This document shows, piece by piece, positions 5,555-6,320 of a DNA stretch of 6,320 nucleotides. A program made the position numbers and the translations under genes. Location: assembly GCA_028716305.1 (NCBI GenBank), contig JAQUQA010000046.1, forward strand, positions 1 through 6,320. Direction: 5' to 3'. The notes beneath the pieces are model-generated. The model was not told the DNA's origin. It did not search any database and saw nothing but the letters and a program-made list of their open reading frames with translations. Positions within the stretch are counted from its first letter, which is position 1. Each line of letters starts with the position of its first letter. Source of the stretch: Candidatus Omnitrophota bacterium. GTDB taxonomy: Bacteria > Omnitrophota > Gorgyraeia > Gygaellales > Profunditerraquicolaceae.

Positions 5555-6320
5555 TTTTGGAAAAATGGTCCAGTTCGGTTTCCCAGGTTTTTATTGGAGC
5601 GACAAAGGAAGAAGGGGGCACCCGCGGCAAAACCATAAAAGTCGGGGGGCAGGCCGGGCTTCCTTTTTTATTCGCGGAAGGGGTAATTCCTAACCCCGCG
5701 GTTGTCGCCTTTGAGGTTTGGGATATTTTTCCTGCGGATTGGCCGGATTCCCTGGTGCGGGCATATTCCGAGAAACTGTTGAAGGACCCGCTTGCCTGGG
5801 CCAGGCAATGCGTGGATAAGTATGGTGCCGAACTTATTTGTTTGAGGTTACAGGGGGCGCATCCGGATTCCGGTGACAGGGCCGTGGATGAAGAGGTAAA
5901 ACTGGTCAACCGGCTGCTCAAAGAAGTCAGTGTCCCATTGATCATCTTAGGCAGCGGTGACGACGCCAAAGACAACCAGTTAATGCCGGCAGTTTGCGAA
6001 GCAGCCAAAGGCGAGCGCTGCCTGATCGGTAGCGCCGTGCAGGATAATTACAAGACCTTGGCCGCCGCGGCCCTGGCCGACGGGCATAATCTGATTGCCG
6101 AATCGCCGATCGATATAAATATCGCCAAACAGCTCAATATTCTTATTTCAGATATGGGATTGCCGTTGGACCGGATAGTGATTAACCCCACGATCGGCGC
6201 GCTTGGTTACGGCCTGGAGTATGCCTATTCGATAATGGAGCGGGCGCGTTTAGCCGCCCTGGCAGGCGATAAGAGCGTAGCCAGCCCTTTTATTTGTTTT
6301 GTCGCCCAGGAATCCTGGCG
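5539..6320 (+). CDS. acsD: Corrinoid iron-sulfur protein small subunit AcsD, 3'-truncated by window
   Basis: AcsD is the small (delta) subunit that pairs with AcsC to form the methyl-carrying CoFeSP. The frame is open from the ATG to the window edge: 260 full codons and two bases of a protein normally a little over 300 residues long. It begins MAQELILEKWSSSVSQVFIG. Family blocks include VGGQAGLPFLFAEG, VIPNPAVVAFEVWD, LGSGDDAKDNQLMPAVCEAA, GERCLIGSAVQDNYKTLAAA, SPIDINIAKQLNI (from residue 189) and NPTIGALGYGLEYAYSIMER (from residue 216). These are diagnostic for the TIM-barrel AcsD/CdhD family. The start overlaps the end of cooC by 16 bases and has its own GGAGA. The truncation is only the window boundary; no frameshift or missing block is seen. 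Further acs genes are likely to follow downstream. Confidence 0.96.
   Translation, partial: MAQELILEKWSSSVSQVFIGATKEEGGTRGKTIKVGGQAGLPFLFAEGVIPNPAVVAFEVWDIFPADWPDSLVRAYSEKLLKDPLAWARQCVDKYGAELICLRLQGAHPDSGDRAVDEEVKLVNRLLKEVSVPLIILGSGDDAKDNQLMPAVCEAAKGERCLIGSAVQDNYKTLAAAALADGHNLIAESPIDINIAKQLNILISDMGLPLDRIVINPTIGALGYGLEYAYSIMERARLAALAGDKSVASPFICFVAQESW

Noticed and set aside
5463..6008. Long open frame on the minus strand opposite acsD
   Set aside because: It lies antisense to a clearly conserved AcsD, has low-complexity serine-rich content and no recognisable domain; it is a shadow frame.

Overview
The window looks like bacterial DNA from an anaerobe that carries the carbonyl branch of the Wood-Ljungdahl (reductive acetyl-CoA) pathway. 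All genes lie on the + strand and are tightly packed; no intergenic gap reaches 50 bases. Gene content (AcsC, a RACo-type activator, a CooC-type ATPase and AcsD) fits an acetogen-like or sulfate-reducer-like bacterium. The mixed codon use, moderate GC and the small excisionase-type proteins would fit an uncultured lineage such as Omnitrophota, but that placement is only a guess.

Positions 1-380 hold the last 18 codons of one small excisionase/MerR-like DNA-binding protein and a complete second one. The second ends in a hydrophobic segment and is probably anchored in the membrane by its tail. Positions 386-1051 encode LarB, the first enzyme of nickel-pincer nucleotide synthesis, in an N-terminally short form. 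Positions 1080-1499 encode a short FmdE-family protein. This small gene is AT-richer than the parts of its neighbours that I sampled. It is bracketed by two arrays of a 7-base repeat in inverted orientation, and each array runs over the stop codon of the gene before it.

Positions 1521 to the right edge form a compact operon: acsC (corrinoid iron-sulfur protein, large subunit), acsV (the ATP-dependent reductive activator RACo), cooC/acsF (nickel-insertion ATPase) and acsD (corrinoid protein small subunit, cut by the window edge). AcsC and AcsD form the methyl carrier that delivers CH3 to acetyl-CoA synthase. RACo rescues the carrier when its cobalt is oxidised to Co(II). The CooC-type protein matures the nickel sites of CODH/ACS. 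The catalytic genes acsA/acsB and the methyltransferase acsE are not in the window and probably lie beyond the right edge.

The acs genes are well-known families. The less ordinary parts are the upstream larB-fmdE pair with its inverted repeat arrays, and the tandem excisionase-like proteins.
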